A DNA stretch of 64,000 nt from Hysterium pulicare CBS 123377 (Eukaryota > Ascomycota > Dothideomycetes > Hysteriales > Hysteriaceae): positions 113,003-177,002 of the forward strand of contig AJFK01001056.1 in NCBI GenBank assembly GCA_000467715.1, in the 5' to 3' direction. This document shows, piece by piece, positions 23,271 through 34,504 of the stretch (the stretch's first letter is position 1; every line of letters starts with the position of its first letter). The position numbers and the translations under genes were made by a program. The notes under the pieces were generated by a model that was given only the letters and a program-made list of their open reading frames with translations, was not told the DNA's origin and did no database searches.

Positions 23271-23820
23271 ATGGGTGACCGATTTGGTAAATAAGACACG
23301 ATTGCCGATAGTTTAGAATTGGGTACGTCTGTGTTCTTTGCGGATACTGTCGCAATGACAAAAGATGGGGAGATTTACTAATTGCGTCGGCGTTTCGGGA
23401 TGTCAGGATACTGGGTTTTGGGCGAAACGGCATTGTATGATGGATATGTGGCTTTTGTTCGATACCTTTTAAACCCTGAGAATTACGCAGGAGTTATTAG
23501 TAGGCATAGCATTGTATTAAGTTACTTTTTTCACTCATGGTATAGAGGGAAAGGAAAATGATGGCGGGCGGAGAAATAAGTGAAAAAGTTGATCGCAGCC
23601 GCGGTCGTAGAGAACAGAGCAAAAGTCTTTCCACGCACTCGGAACTGTCGTAAAAAGTCTGGGTCCCCAAAGCTAAGATCGTGACTTTGGCCAGACGTGC
23701 GCAGTTTGCCACTATCGCGCCGGGGCGTCCCTTTCAAAGCCTGATTGTAAAGGGCAGGGATAACGCAGACGTGACGGAAGTCTGAAAAAGGCAGTTATTG
23801 AACCCGAGCCTGCGACAAGT
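23271..23820. other. Intergenic
   Basis: 3' UTR of the OSTA-family gene and an upstream region for the small gene at 23821. No coding signal is seen. Confidence 0.5.
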
Positions 23821-24346
23821 ATGGAAAACGAGCCTCCACTTTTGAAGCCCACGAGACGAACCTACGTTTCCTTTGCCGCACTTTGCGCTGTCGCCTCGGC
23901 AGAGTCACTGGATGCAACATCCATTTCTGTCGCTCCCAGTAAGGCTCCTTCTCGTCTCTTGCGAACCGATCTACTCCTTATTTTGCATGAAAAGATCTTG
24001 ACACTCAGCTTGAGAACGAGTTTCCTCCTCGCACCGGTTGTGATTACCCATGTACGCCTCACTTTCACGTAACTTTGGCCGAATACCAGTTCTCATGACC
24101 ACAACGACGCTCGTCGTCACCGGATCCATCATTTCTGGAACAACAAAAGGAGGTCGCATCATTCTGGCAATAGACCCCGTGGCTTTGAGCGGGATTTTTC
24201 TGGTAGATTTGATTCTGTTGAGACGAAGACTAGCGTATTCTGAAGGGCTCGATGCATTCTGGACATTGGGAAGTATGACCGGCCTTATTATTGGGGCATA
24301 TCTTGGCAGAAGCGTCATGAGTATGTGGGATAACCAAAACTGGTAG
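23821..24346 (+). CDS. Unresolved small gene (73-aa or 124-aa product)
   Basis: An ATG at 23821 opens a frame (MENEPPLLKPTRRTYVSFAA) with a good donor at 23939 (gtaagg). Splicing to 23995 gives a 73-aa protein ending LAEYQFS at 24098. Splicing instead to 24090 enters a second frame open to 24346, giving 124 aa with hydrophobic stretches (LMTTTTLVVTGSIIS, LSGIFLVDLILL, LGSMTGLIIGAYLG), which would be a small membrane protein. Unspliced, the first frame stops after 83 codons. Neither product is recognised, and a long antisense frame also covers the locus. Treat as a candidate gene only. Confidence 0.3.
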
Positions 24347-24544
24347 ATTGCCCGATCGTCGAGAGGTACAATACATTGAATTGACATAGTCCTTGGGTCC
24401 AGGGATGATTGGGACTCAGCCCGGGGCTTGGAACTCACCACTGGATCTAAAGCACACTCTGACAGAATTACGCTCCTGAGGCCTGGAGTTGAATGGATGG
24501 AGGATTCTCTGGGAGCTAGCCGAGTGGGACAAGATGCCTCATTC

Positions 24545-25484
24545 TCATTTTCGCACACAGAGATCGCTACGAATAACCCACTTTTCGCCCTCTAGGACTT
24601 CTCGCCCTTCATGAAGCATACAGTCTGCTCCATGTTTGTGCAGAAGAGCCATTCCGGTTTCGAGGCCGACTACGAAAGGCTCTGCAGGGGCCTGGTTCTT
24701 GCCCTTAGATTTCTTGGCTGGCTCGGGATCGGGGTAGAAACCCGTCTCGCCCCCTACGCAGCCAGTTGCAGAAGAGGTGAGATAGAGTAGAAGAGTCCAC
24801 GTGGTTCTTGCAGGAATCGATGGTGTGCCAGGGATGGTGACATTGTTTGAGTCATCGTCTGTGACGGGTTAGACTGCGGTGCATGCTGTTGAAGTTTTCG
24901 CAAAAACAGTTGAAGTTCTGATGTAACATTTACTTGTTGAAGCATAAGGAATGGCCAAGCGTGAGGATCGGGACGCACTCACAATGCTGGTCGAAGAATT
25001 GCCCCTTTTTATACCGATATATTCTGATATTTGGATTCAATCCAACCTTGGATAGATCAGCCTAAGCATGATTCAATAGGGTCCGAGAAAGCATCAATAC
25101 CACTTGCCCACCCCATAGTTGTTGCGCTTTTAAGCCCACTCCATCGTCATCATGAAGGCCTGTGACTAAATTCTTGAGAGCAGTACCGCTCCAAAGTCGT
25201 TCGGCGAAGGTGGAGTCATCTATCGAATAGCGGTCATTAACACGCACAGCCTCCCCCCTTTTTGGTTTTCCCGGTGTTGTTTGCATGGGCAAAGTGGACA
25301 GAAATGAAACATATTTTTTGCATAAAGTCGAAGTCCAAAAGTTGGATATGGTCACGATCTGGCCGGGAAGGACCTCGTGCAATGATAGATCCGCCTCTGG
25401 AATTAGAGGCTGGAAATCTGGCCAGTTCGGCGGCTTCGTGTCTTGTGGAGTGGGAGCTTCTTTACGCTTGTTCTTTCCGGGCAT
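24545..25484 (-). CDS. 2-oxoglutarate/Fe(II)-dependent dioxygenase (prolyl 4-hydroxylase-like), 253 aa
   Basis: Three exons (25484-25101, 25046-24983 and 24858-24545) give 253 aa. The protein has a Lys-rich N-terminus (MPGKNKRKEAPT), then VRVNDRYSIDD, and LNPNIRIYRYKKGQFFDQHY, whose HxD motif (His-Tyr-Asp, the Asp encoded just after the second splice) supplies two iron ligands. This is followed by TTWTLLLYLTS, CVGGETGFYP and the distal LLHKHGADCMLHEGREV, which supplies the third His and probably the basic residue that binds 2-oxoglutarate. This is the usual P4Hc fold of small, soluble fungal oxygenases. The substrate is unknown; protein prolyl or lysyl hydroxylation or a small molecule are all possible. 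It is divergent from FHL1. Confidence 0.9.
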
Positions 25485-26180
25485 TCTGGTGTTGTATGAA
25501 TTATATCACCTTTAGGTATGAGTTTCTAGTGGGACCAAGTTCCAACAACGACGAAGCGGGCGATTGGCTCAAAGCTATGGTACTGCGTCACAAGCTCTCA
25601 GACTTCTTTCAGGATAAGGAAGATGTCCTGTGGTTGAATTAACTCTCGAATGTGTGCATAAAAGACGAGGTTTCGCTACCCGGAAACCTGTGAACTGGTT
25701 GACACACTCGAGAGCTCGATAGCACAGTATGTCGCTGTTTCTGCACCGCAATGAAGAGGGACTTCTCGGGTGGCCGGAAAGCGCTGTGGTGGGCCGGCAG
25801 GTGAACGACGAGCTGTTCGGCTTCGAAGAGCAAAGCTTTGGGAGTGGGCCTGAGGCGATCGACGGCCCGAGCGTGATGCTGCACGCTCTGCGCCCGCCAC
25901 GGCGGCCCAATGCCGAAGGGTCCTGGTCTGTCGCCGCACCGACTTCACCGCCAAGATTCGTCTTCGAGCCATACCACCGCCCTCCGTGCTTCGACGAGCT
26001 GGCCCACGACATCCCTTCACCTGGCAACAACACCCTTTGTGAACATCAAAGATCATGCGCGCGTCTTGAAGGTGCGACATCCCCCAACCCACCTCTGCAA
26101 CTTCCCTTGCCGTGTCTGTGCTGACCGACAATTCAGGATACGGTCTCTATGACCTTCTACAAGATGCCGTCCGCGACAAT
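25485..26180. other. Divergent promoter and leader, 2OG oxygenase / FHL1
   Basis: This 0.7-kb stretch separates the two start codons. A frame of 131 codons on the plus strand (25729-26124) could be spliced in phase to FHL1 (donor gtgcga at about 26071, acceptor cattcag-like at about 26136), extending its N-terminus, but it shows no family features. I treat it as leader with a possible 5' UTR intron. Confidence 0.45.
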
Positions 26181-29100
26181 ATGGACGACCTGAGCCCAGC
26201 ATCACTTCGAAATGAGGCAGCCCATGCCCCCGGCGTCCACAATGTCGCTCCCGACGCGCATGCTCCCGTTGCGGACGCTGCGACTCTCGGAACGAGCGCC
26301 TGGGGTCCTCCTGCCGACAATACCAGTACGGCTGCGACCACCGAAGAAAATCCCACATTGAATGTCCCTTCGGCATATGACCTTGAAATTACTCATGTAG
26401 ATATGCCTATGCAGGACACTGTTGACCATTTGGGCGAACTCTCCCATGATCAGCAAGTGCACATGCTACAAACTCCACTGCTTGAAGCACCCCTCGATCC
26501 CTTAGCTGACGGCGTCGCACAATTCCGTGACCTCCCCAATCCTTTCCTGAACAAAGATCCATTCGCAATGCCAATCTCGACCGAGGACGATGTCAGAGAC
26601 TACAACACAAAGGAAGCTGAATTGGAGCTCGCGGAGATGGATTTTGTCCCGTCAGAACAACGCATGAGTGCATTTGCTCGCCTGAAGTTCTGTGATGGAT
26701 CGTACTACATGCATACCTATCGCATCATTCTAGGTCGGAATATGGAGCTGGCTCACGAAGACATGCGCCGGATTGCGAGGATGGAATACTTCGCGAAGAA
26801 AGGGGACACGAAGAACGCCAATCGTGAAGTATCTGGTACACGCAAAAGAAAACGGGCCACTGCGGCAAGCAATGCGCGCAGTGTTATCAGCGAAAGTGGT
26901 GGTATAGTCAGCGCACCGTTGGCTTCTTTACCTCTGGAATATCAAATGCGCAGAAAGAGCGAAGCTTCGCAATCGATTAGCTCCTCTTCACACCATATCT
27001 CTCACGGAGGTTCCTCAGGTCAGCAAGACGATTCTGTCGAGCATGCTCCACAGGATGTCATCATGCGAGCCTTTCCACCTGTTCCTCAGAACCTTGCAAC
27101 CATGGTGCCGGAAAATCCCAATGACTGTCCCCTCGTTCCGATCCATCCCCAAAACGTCGAGGCCAAACGCGGCCACAAGGGCCCGAAAGGCATATCCCGG
27201 GAGCACGCCAAAATATTCTACAATTTCGAAGATGGTCGATTTGAACTCGAAGTCCTCAGTCAGAATGGCTTGTATCACGAGGACCGGTACTGCGGACAGG
27301 GATGCGTTATTCCTCTGGAACATGGCGATCACATCATGATCGGAATGGTCGAGATCTACTTCTTGCTTCCCGATGTGGCTCTAACAGACGAGCAACGCGC
27401 TCAGCAAGAGTCTTCCAGTCGTCCAATGAGCTTCTCGTTTGAGAATGGCCGAGGAGAAAGTGAAGATCTCATTGAATCCAGCGGATCTGAGCATGAGAGT
27501 ATCAATCCTCGACACTTGTTCCATTACGCTAATGGGATTGATTCGTCAGATCTTGTGGACGACGAGGAAGATGAAGAGGCCGATCAAGAATCTATCCCAG
27601 CCGTTGCACCCAAGAAGCAAACAATCCGCTTAAAGATGAAGTCGAAGCGACCTGAAGCGGAAGCAGCTCCGATGAGGAAGGATTCCAAGAAGAAAGCGAT
27701 ACCTGAACCGCCTCCGCCGAAGACAGCTGCTAAGGTATCGTCGAAATCGAAGCATAAGGAGGTTATCAAAGAATCTTCCAGGGATAAAGGCAAGGCTGCT
27801 GTAAAAGAACCAGCGAAAGATAAGTCTAAGGACAGACCCGAAGAGCTACCCAAAGCATCAAGAAGAGAAGAAGTATCGAACTCGCCAGCTACGGAAGCCA
27901 AGGATAAAACAAAAGATCTCAATGGAGAGAGTGACATCTTCACTGCTGAAGATGTTGCAACCTTAGGCTTACCCGAGAGCATGATTGGAGAACCCAAGCC
28001 CAAAAGGAAGGGTCCAGGTCGACCACCGAAAGATGGTATCATGTCGAAACGCCAGAAAGCTCTAATTCAAAGAGAGTTCAAGGAAGCAGAGAAGGCCAGA
28101 AAGCTCGGACTAGATCCGTCAGAATTACCTCCTCCATCTTCGAAGATGAAACCACCCCGTCCACGCAAAGACTCCAACCCAGGCGAAGAGGCTGACGAGA
28201 GCGATGTGCGTGAGAGCACTGAGGGTAAAGGAGATGGCAATGCGGAGCAGACGGCCGATAAAAAATCTGCAAAGACTACTAAACCGCCTCGCTCTCCTTC
28301 TCCAGAGATGAAGGAGTCGGATTATACCGAAGAGCAGCTTCAGAGGCCGAGTGCCAACTATGTCGTCTTGATTCATGAGGCCATCTCCAACTCGAAGGCT
28401 GGCTGCATGAACCTCCAACAAATATACAGTGCCATCGAAAGGAAGTATCCATTCTACAAATTCAAGGTGACTACTACTGGATGGCAGAGCAGTGTCAGGC
28501 ATAATCTCGGCCAACATGAAGCGTTCAAGAAAGCCGACAAGGAAGGCAAAGGTTACAACTGGGTGATTGATACTAACATATCCATCGAGAAAGAAAGGCG
28601 AAAAAGAGCCTCACCACCCCCGCCTTCGCAGGCTCAACGCCATGACTATTATCCTCCTGCAACCCAGTATGGCGGACCGCCAGGACCATATTATCCAGGT
28701 TACTACCCTCCACCCCAAAACCCACCCACAGATACAAGGACAGGAACGCCTGATAATAAGCCTGCTGGTCCTCGTCTACCCCCAAGTCTGGCTCGAGGCG
28801 CCCCATCGACCACTCCCACTACGCATGGCCCTTCGCATGCTTCTCCGTATGCATCTCCATGGGCGGGAGGGAGTGAGGCAAACCAAAGTACCGCATCAAA
28901 TCCACCCCGATCATATGTACACCTGCCGACTGCCTATCCGCCGCCTACCACTTCGGTAAGCCCATATGGTATGCTCGTTGCTACATCCGCTCCATATCAA
29001 TATACCACAGCTTCACCGTATGGCTCTCAATATTCCCCGACCACTGGCGCTTCCCCATACAGCAGTGCATCTAGACCTTACCAATCCTACGCGACTTCCG

Positions 29101-29930
29101 CTACGCCACAAGCACCAAGCTACGCATTATCCACAAATCCCCAGCCTCATTCGCCTGTTTCAGCCAATCAAACCGGCGCACATCGACTGCCAGCGCCGTT
29201 CCAATACCCGCCTCATATCAGCGAAGATGTTATCCTGCAACTCGAAGCATTCCGCGGGACCTACATTAACTTAGTATCCAAGGGCAATGACGCCGCTGAG
29301 AACCAAGTCACCAATGCAATCCGGAAAATTGTTTCCAAGCCTGCGGAGCCACCTATCACTCTCACCGATGTTGAGCAGACGCTTGCCAATACTATCATAG
29401 CCAAAGTTCCGGGGGTTAAAGAAATTCATACGCTGGCGGAAGGAAAGGATGCAACGGCTGGCCCTGCAGAGAAGAATGGTCATGAAGAGGGCGTCAAAGA
29501 CTCAGAAAATGCGAAGAAGGAAGACGGCCCACCAGCCGGCAAGACCCTCTCCGAACTCGCCAATACTGCAGCGACAATTGCAGCCAGTGATGCAGCCATC
29601 GTGGCCGCTGGCGCCGTGCTCGATCCAGCTCAGACCAAGCCTTCAAAAGTCACCGCGCTCAAGATCTCACCCACAGACGGCAGCGATACTCGCCCCTCCT
29701 CGGCTCATACCCATCTTGGACGACCGAGCGTAGAGCCTTTGACTCCTGACGCTGGTAGCGTGCCCGGTAGTCCGGGAATGCGAAACGGCGCCGTTATCGG
29801 AACGCCGGCGCTCGCGCAGGGGACAAAGCGCACATTTACAGAGATCGCGCAGGACAAGGTGGATGCTGGGAGTATGGGGAAAGTCGGTGGATCGAACGGG
29901 GAGCGGGATGCTAAGAAACCTTACATTTGA
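26181..29930 (+). CDS. FHL1: FHL1-type forkhead/FHA transcriptional regulator, 1249 aa
   Basis: A single long exon. An FHA domain spans about residues 165-398, beginning FARLKFCDGSYYMHTYRIIL and containing GPKGISREHAKIFYNFEDGR and HGDHIMIGMVEIYFLLPD, with a basic, disordered insertion of roughly 120 residues splitting it. A Lys/Glu-rich linker includes an AT-hook-like KRKGPGRPPK. The forkhead domain is at about residues 720-805 (RPSANYVVLIHEAISNSKAG, then WQSSVRHNLGQHEAFKKADK and GYNWVID). A Pro/Tyr-rich tail follows, then a helical segment. This order matches yeast Fhl1, which binds ribosomal-protein gene promoters and affects rRNA processing with Ifh1. A similar nuclear role is inferred. 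The start is the first in-frame ATG; an upstream exon is possible. Confidence 0.9.
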   Translation: MDDLSPASLRNEAAHAPGVHNVAPDAHAPVADAATLGTSAWGPPADNTSTAATTEENPTLNVPSAYDLEITHVDMPMQDTVDHLGELSHDQQVHMLQTPLLEAPLDPLADGVAQFRDLPNPFLNKDPFAMPISTEDDVRDYNTKEAELELAEMDFVPSEQRMSAFARLKFCDGSYYMHTYRIILGRNMELAHEDMRRIARMEYFAKKGDTKNANREVSGTRKRKRATAASNARSVISESGGIVSAPLASLPLEYQMRRKSEASQSISSSSHHISHGGSSGQQDDSVEHAPQDVIMRAFPPVPQNLATMVPENPNDCPLVPIHPQNVEAKRGHKGPKGISREHAKIFYNFEDGRFELEVLSQNGLYHEDRYCGQGCVIPLEHGDHIMIGMVEIYFLLPDVALTDEQRAQQESSSRPMSFSFENGRGESEDLIESSGSEHESINPRHLFHYANGIDSSDLVDDEEDEEADQESIPAVAPKKQTIRLKMKSKRPEAEAAPMRKDSKKKAIPEPPPPKTAAKVSSKSKHKEVIKESSRDKGKAAVKEPAKDKSKDRPEELPKASRREEVSNSPATEAKDKTKDLNGESDIFTAEDVATLGLPESMIGEPKPKRKGPGRPPKDGIMSKRQKALIQREFKEAEKARKLGLDPSELPPPSSKMKPPRPRKDSNPGEEADESDVRESTEGKGDGNAEQTADKKSAKTTKPPRSPSPEMKESDYTEEQLQRPSANYVVLIHEAISNSKAGCMNLQQIYSAIERKYPFYKFKVTTTGWQSSVRHNLGQHEAFKKADKEGKGYNWVIDTNISIEKERRKRASPPPPSQAQRHDYYPPATQYGGPPGPYYPGYYPPPQNPPTDTRTGTPDNKPAGPRLPPSLARGAPSTTPTTHGPSHASPYASPWAGGSEANQSTASNPPRSYVHLPTAYPPPTTSVSPYGMLVATSAPYQYTTASPYGSQYSPTTGASPYSSASRPYQSYATSATPQAPSYALSTNPQPHSPVSANQTGAHRLPAPFQYPPHISEDVILQLEAFRGTYINLVSKGNDAAENQVTNAIRKIVSKPAEPPITLTDVEQTLANTIIAKVPGVKEIHTLAEGKDATAGPAEKNGHEEGVKDSENAKKEDGPPAGKTLSELANTAATIAASDAAIVAAGAVLDPAQTKPSKVTALKISPTDGSDTRPSSAHTHLGRPSVEPLTPDAGSVPGSPGMRNGAVIGTPALAQGTKRTFTEIAQDKVDAGSMGKVGGSNGERDAKKPYI

Positions 29931-32468
29931 AGAGGTCATTCTCGCAATGGCATTATTCCTGCGGATATTCTTGCAAGTTGGGCGTCGAGGACTTTATTAT
30001 TGGCCGCATTTACGCTTTATGGATACGATAACATCGATACTACTTCGCTAGCTGGGGCATCATGGGTTATGGAGGAGGTTGGAGTTTTGGTATCTGGCTA
30101 TGATACCCCTCGGGATGGTTTACATGATCGGAAGCAACGCTTACTCAATGGACTCGACTTAGGTTCTTGCATATGACACACGAGGCTACGCAACATGACT
30201 TACGATCATATAGAAAAAGCGGACTTTACGAGCCGGCTTTTTATGCATATCCACTCTACTTTGCATTTCTCCATCACATTTTCGCCTTCGCGGTATGAAG
30301 GTGCTCTCTAAGAGGCTTTACTTTCTCATTTGGGCTCCCCCTTCCTTGGAATCATTTGCGGCAACATGGCCGGCGGGGGCCAGTATAGATTCCTCTCGGA
30401 ATCAAAAGTTCTCATCTCATCTCAGGTCGATGCAAGTTCGGGCTCTTTTCATTCGGTAAGGTAAGGCAAGCAAAGGGCAACAGAGCAATGGAGTAGGACT
30501 TTTACGACGTTTCTGTTTTAGGGGGAGGTATAATTGTTTTAATTTTTCTTTTTCTGTGTGGTTAAGATCAGCTTAGCTGAATTGAGATACTGCTTCGATT
30601 CTTAGTAGATAGCTTGAATTTGCAGCGGTTTTAGTTCTCAGTAGTCGTCAATTAGTGGTTAGTAGTTGTTTTCTCCGGTTGAAGGGGAGGTTAGTTGTAT
30701 TTCTTTAGTCGTTGTTGACAGTGGGAAGTTATACATATATAAAAAAAGCATGATTATGAAGTCTTGTACTGGACATGAATGAAGGTGATATAGACTCTAT
30801 GTGAGTGATCAGGTGGACGTGTCGATGCCAAGGGAAGTGTACGGGATTTGCCAAGTTGCATATGTCCGCCTATTTCTGATGCCTACCTGCACCAGATCAG
30901 AGAACTATAACTGATCATTATGTCCACCCAATCCATTGAAGAATCAAGTGTAGGTATAATATGGTATCCAGGCGCCAAGCCACTAGCCGACTACCTCTAT
31001 CCGTTAGAAATTTCTTCTAACAACTGCATGTGATCTTCACCATTTGATTAACGCCGTATCCCCAAATCAAACATCCACCTCAGTTTCGGCCCCCCTTGTT
31101 CACGTCTGCACCGCCGCTTTCTCAGGATACTCACCTTCACGTCACCTTTGCACCCAAAATGAGGGTAGTTCATGGCCGGAAGGATGACTCTCTACCAGCC
31201 CAAAAATGGGACACAGAGGAAATTCGGATGATCTCTTAGCCAGAGGTAATCTAGCCTGATTCGAAGCCGCCAACCGAATTGCATATGGCCTGCTGAGTTC
31301 AAGTGGCTAGCTGATTTCTAAGTGGCTAGCTGAACTGGAGCCGATCAGTCAATCCAGTATCTACTTGAAAGGTCGATATTCAGACAAACAGGAGAGTAGA
31401 GAAGTTGATTAAGTCAGGATAAGGTGTCACAAGGCTATCCATCTGATTCAATCAAGGCATGTAAGTCTATATCGTCAAGATGCTAGGATTCCAAGTATTC
31501 TTTTGTATAAAACAAGGACTATCCACTTCCCATTTTCCAAAACAGTTCTTCCAGTCGCGTTGCATCGCTCAATTTGTCGGCACGAAAAGGATTAACTCCT
31601 GTTCCCTGCCTGATTCAGTTAGGTAGCTGAAAACCTAATGCATTGAGCGGGCGGGACGGGTCGTGGTAGCACGGGGTTGGTGCGTAGCCGAAATTCAACT
31701 CTTGAATCTGTTATCATCAGCTCATGCAACTCTACAACCATTATACATACAGGCTACGCCAAAACTCCAGTCTAGACTTATCGCTGTGTGTTAACACCAA
31801 TTGTGTGGTTTTACTAATGGGAGAATCGTAGAAATTCAACATCATTTCGATACTGAACCCACACCTGAGAAAAAATTTAGAGTTCGAGACCACTTGCGGG
31901 GAAACTTCAGCTGCAAAACGTAGCCTGTGGCTGTTGTGGCTGTTGCTGCATGATATCGACCTCAACTGGTCTTGATATTGAATAGTGTATTGGAAAACAC
32001 AACGCCTCTATCTAGGTCGATCTGAATCGAGACTTCCTTGGCTGAGCTGTGTCCGACTATACAACAAACACTGTGCCGTCGATTCATAGGCCTTCAACTT
32101 AACTCCACTGCCGGCAATGGCTGACACGCAAAGGTACATACCTTTAGATAACACGAGTCCTTTTGATTCGACTCTTGTCTGCCTCCTCTTTCAGCTAGGA
32201 TAAGGCGGTGTGACCACTTTCATCTGCATCTTGCAGATTGGTATGGTGGCTGAACTTGAGAGCCCGAAGAGACAGGACAACAAGCTCAGCTCATGTAACT
32301 TTGGGAAGACCAAGTGGAGCTTGCGTACGGTACAGTCGCCTTTGTGTCATCTACATAAGTAGAGTTGCTTCAGGCAAAACCCTAAAGTCATTTCATTGGA
32401 AGTTTCCATCACTTCGAACGTCAACCGCAGCGTTGCATATCCTCATTTTGACCAGTACAAACCGCAAT
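29931..32468. other. Long intergenic region, about 2.5 kb
   Basis: 3' UTR of FHL1 followed by AT-richer DNA. No frame over 75 codons has recognisable content. It contains T-rich stretches near 30520-30560, a short direct repeat at 31301-31333 and, at the end, the promoter of the amino acid oxidase gene. Confidence 0.55.
31301..31333. repeat. Pair of 14-bp direct repeats
   Basis: The word aagtggctagctga occurs at 31301-31314 and again at 31320-31333, separated by 5 bp. Each copy contains the palindrome agctagcc-like core gctagc. This could be a small duplication footprint or a paired protein-binding site. Confidence 0.6.
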
Positions 32469-34504
32469 ATGGCTACTCCTTTCAATCTTCGCGCAGCCTA
32501 TGGCAAGAGCGTACTGCACGAGGCGCTGTATACTAAATACAAAAAAAGTGTTCCAAAACCTGAGCCCTCGCTTCCAACTCAACCACCTTTTCTACGTGCA
32601 GGCCCGCCGCCTGCTTTCGCGCCGGGTCCTGTTTGCATTGTTGGCGCTGGGCCTGCTGGACTCGCTACAGCTATTGCCATTGTAGACAGCTCCGAAGCTG
32701 CTGGTACCCCCTTCACCAATATCGACATTCTTGAGGCTTCAGGAAGTGCTGGTGGCCGTGTCTTCTCATATTCATTCACTGACAGCCAAAACCCTGCCGC
32801 CCACAACTACTACGATGTTGGCGCTATGCGTTTACCTGACATTACTACTCAGCAGAGGTACGGAATCATATGAAGTAGGCAATTAATGATTTACTGACAT
32901 GTTGACAGTACATTCTCTTTGATTAAATATCTGAACTCTAAGGGACAAAATATCATACAGAAGAATTACACTTATGCGGATCCCGACAGCCGAGAACCTC
33001 TCATGTATTATTTTCAGTCTATGAATGGAGGGTGAGTTTGTGCTAGACATTATCCAATTTGCGATAGAAGGCAAGACTTAATCTGCTCGCGTATAGGGAC
33101 GTGGACAACAAGCTAGCAAAATTCTCGGCTGCAATGGATCCCTTCATGTCCATCCTAGCAAACCCACCGGATTTCGATACGCAATTCCAAACTTTGATTA
33201 AGGGCTATGACCAGTATTCCACTCGGTCTTACTTGATGATGGGAACGGACCCGAACAAAACGCCGATGAAGTTCGTCCTTCGCTCCATCATACCCGACTA
33301 TATGAAAATACTAATAGGCATCTAGCTGGCAATACTCGGATATAGAGTCTGCTGAAACATTCGAGACGTAAGTGCATGTTAGCATGATACCAGTTTTGCA
33401 TTTAGAGCTAATTATCACATACAAAGATCAACCGGCTTGTTTGACCAAGCGTTTATGGAGACAATATGTGATTATTATGACTTTTTCGAGGCCAAATCAA
33501 AACCGTGGTACCGCCTGGAGAACCCAGACTCAACGAAGGGCATGCAAACTTTGACTGATGCTATGCAGGCGTACCTTGCTTTTAAGGGCGTGAAAGTCCA
33601 GGTCAACAGCCCGGTACTCAAAATGGTAGATAAGAAGGGGAGCATCGAGGTTACTTACGCGAATGCAGCAGGTGGCGCGGATATCGTCAAGACTTACGAG
33701 TCCGTCTTCAATTCGACCACAATGGGTTGCTTGGAAAGGATGGACATTCAAGGCTTAGGTCTTCAGCCCGATATCCTCACTGGGATCCGCGCTTTGAGTT
33801 ACGATCGAGCCACCAAGGTTTGCATCAAGTTCGACAGTGCATGGTGGCAAATGCTTGGGACTACATTCGCAGGAGGTGTTTCCAGTACCGACCTCCCCAT
33901 CAGCAACGTCGTGTATCCATCTTGGACCGATGCCGGTAACAACATCCTTATGATCTCTTACGCTTGGGCGCAAGATGCCACACGCATGACGAGCCTCATC
34001 AAAGACTACAACGGGCAAACGCAGGTGGACAAGGATGATCCGCTCGTGGTGCTATGCCTAAAGAACTTGGCAGCGTTGTGGGCATCAGTGCCAAACGCCC
34101 CAACCTACGAGGATCTCCGCAATAAGTACCTATCTCATCACGCATGGGCATGGGCCAACTACCAGTGGACGGCGGGAGCATTCGCACTCTTTGGTCCGGG
34201 GCAATTCCAAAGTCTCTATCCGGCCATGCAGCAACCTCAGTGCCAGACTCCAAACACGAAAGCTGGACTGTACATGTGTGGAGAAGCGACGAGCGCGCAT
34301 CATGCTTGGATATCTGGAGCACTTGATAGCGCGTACATGTCTGTCTGGCAATGGGCTGGCATCCAGGGAGGGAGTCAGGTTCAGGATGCGCTGAAGCAGC
34401 TGGGGTTCGGTGGCGGAGAGGGCGTGCATCCCGCGGAAATGGACGAAAGGCTGCTCAACTGGAGTATTTGGAGTGGTCTGCAGGGGCAGCAAGATGAGAA
34501 ATGA
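32469..34504 (+). CDS. Flavin amine oxidase, L-amino-acid-oxidase-like, 601 aa
   Basis: Five exons (32469-32857, 32909-33031, 33097-33270, 33326-33367 and 33427-34504) sum to 601 codons plus stop. The N-terminal FAD-binding motif is PVCIVGAGPAGLATAIAI with the acidic strand end ILEASGSAGGRV. NYYDVGAMRLPD lies at the flavin site, and the C-terminal FAD motif is GLYMCGEATSAHHAWISGAL. These identify an amine oxidase of the fungal L-amino-acid oxidase type, which would deaminate amino acids to keto acids, ammonia and H2O2. No signal peptide is evident. The third intron (33271-33325) has a weak donor (gttcgt) but a perfect tactaat branch site. Without it the frame stops, so a simple ORF scan sees a broken gene. 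The substrate cannot be read from sequence. Confidence 0.88.

Noticed and set aside
23971-24558. Minus-strand 195-codon frame opposite the unresolved small gene
   Set aside because: It looks like a shadow: no family features, it overlaps the 3' end of the 2OG oxygenase gene, and it is mirrored by plus-strand frames with better splice signals.
26112-26180. FHL1 start at a GTG codon at 26112
   Set aside because: Nuclear fungal genes rarely start at GTG; the first in-frame ATG is 26181.
27015-28517. Long antisense frames inside FHL1
   Set aside because: They are antisense shadows of a strongly conserved coding exon (FHA and linker).
33101-33325. Amino acid oxidase gene first read as frameshifted pseudogene
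   Set aside because: A 55-nt intron with branch site and acceptor restores the frame, and all five exons then sum to whole codons.
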